Shown one piece after another: positions 63,876-64,000 of a stretch of 64,000 bases of DNA. Made by a program: the position numbers and the translations under genes. How positions within the stretch are numbered: position 1 is the stretch's first letter; each line of letters opens with the position of its first letter. The stretch is from CAZLMW01 sp964560875. Lineage in GTDB: Bacteria > Myxococcota_A > UBA9042. The stretch covers positions 3,787 through 67,786 of the forward strand of contig CAZLMW010000036.1 of assembly GCA_964560875.1 (NCBI GenBank), read 5' to 3'. The notes below the pieces were generated by a model. The model saw only the letters and a program-made list of their open reading frames with translations. It searched no databases and was not told the origin of the DNA.

Positions 63876-64000
63876 CGTTCCGTTCGAGTTCCCGCGGACT
63901 AGTACCCGAACCCCCAAGTTCGCAACGGGATCGACACCTCGCGACACACCCACTACGACGGCCCCAGCAAGCGCTGGACACAATTCAACGAGCGAAACGG

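Larger units (their letters stand above)
63599..64000. other. Gene-poor end of window after pnp
   Basis: No convincing gene is seen in these 402 bases. They hold the two hairpins listed above. From 63903 to the right edge one plus-strand frame stays open (it follows a TAG at 63900-63902), and its residues look protein-like (for example RNGIDTSRHTHYDGPSKRW), but it has no start codon in the window, so I do not call a gene. Confidence 0.5.

Noticed and set aside
63903..64000. Plus-strand frame open to the window edge
   Set aside because: Protein-like residues but no start codon, only 98 bases, and the neighbouring hairpin suggests leftward transcription instead.

Overview
This window comes from a high-GC, diderm, gliding-bacteria-like genome. 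The best fit is a member of the Myxococcota (former Deltaproteobacteria). That is an inference from several features: lipoproteins with Ser/Gly/Asp-rich linkers, a surface protein ending in a MYXO-CTERM-like sorting tail, FHA-domain signalling proteins, a bacterial mevalonate pathway, and Lys/Ala-rich low-complexity tails on otherwise ordinary enzymes. No species can be named. The window is mostly chromosomal core; I saw no insertion sequence, prophage, CRISPR array or integrase.

Layout. 1-2.8 kb (minus): a TCA/energy operon sucC-sucD-ndk followed by the start of a thiolase gene cut by the window edge. 3.0-6.6 kb (minus): a three-gene VTC / CotH / DUF4956 module. 6.7-15.2 kb (plus): a YihY/BrkB membrane protein, then a tightly overlapping run of a PTPS-III-like pterin enzyme, a DUF2723 membrane glycosyltransferase-like protein, type 2 IPP isomerase, mevalonate kinase, diphosphomevalonate decarboxylase, phosphomevalonate kinase and a polyprenyl diphosphate synthase. 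This is the lower mevalonate pathway plus its prenyl elongase. 15.2-25.4 kb: an FHA-GAF-cyclase, a membrane HExxH metallopeptidase, a MerB-fold protein coupled to rpsT, a PKD lipoprotein, rimO, and an M1-type metallopeptidase ending in a dockerin-like module, translationally coupled to a lipoprotein that looks like a cohesin. 25.7-27.8 kb: an ECF sigma factor with a zinc-finger/FecR partner. 27.8-35.7 kb: a small beta-rich exported protein, ligA, tRNA-Arg, a DEAD-box helicase, tRNA-Leu, a small lipoprotein, and a greatly enlarged apolipoprotein N-acyltransferase.

35.7-45.3 kb (minus) is the accessory-looking part: a thrombospondin-type-3 repeat surface protein, a PabA/TrpG-type amidotransferase, a 1014-residue Cys-repeat/IPT lipoprotein, an 880-residue lipoprotein with a caspase-like (clan CD) His/Cys pair, and a diacylglycerol-kinase-family lipid kinase. 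45.5-53.4 kb (plus): a double-FHA membrane protein, two oligopeptide-type ABC permeases without their ATPases or binding protein, NagZ, an S41 C-terminal processing protease and a coiled-coil hypothetical protein. 53.5-63.6 kb (plus): tRNA-Cys and the classic translation cluster rimP-nusA-ylxR-infB-rbfA-truB-rpsO-pnp, closed by a strong intrinsic terminator.

The most unusual items are the adjacent cohesin-like/dockerin-like pair (a possible docking system for a surface protease), the Lnt with a ~350-residue propeller-like insert between its catalytic residues, the caspase-fold lipoprotein, the MerB-fold protein without the MerB catalytic residues, and an 18-bp tandem duplication that doubles a ribosome-binding site and start codon. 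All family calls rest on reading motifs by eye. No database search or structure prediction was run.
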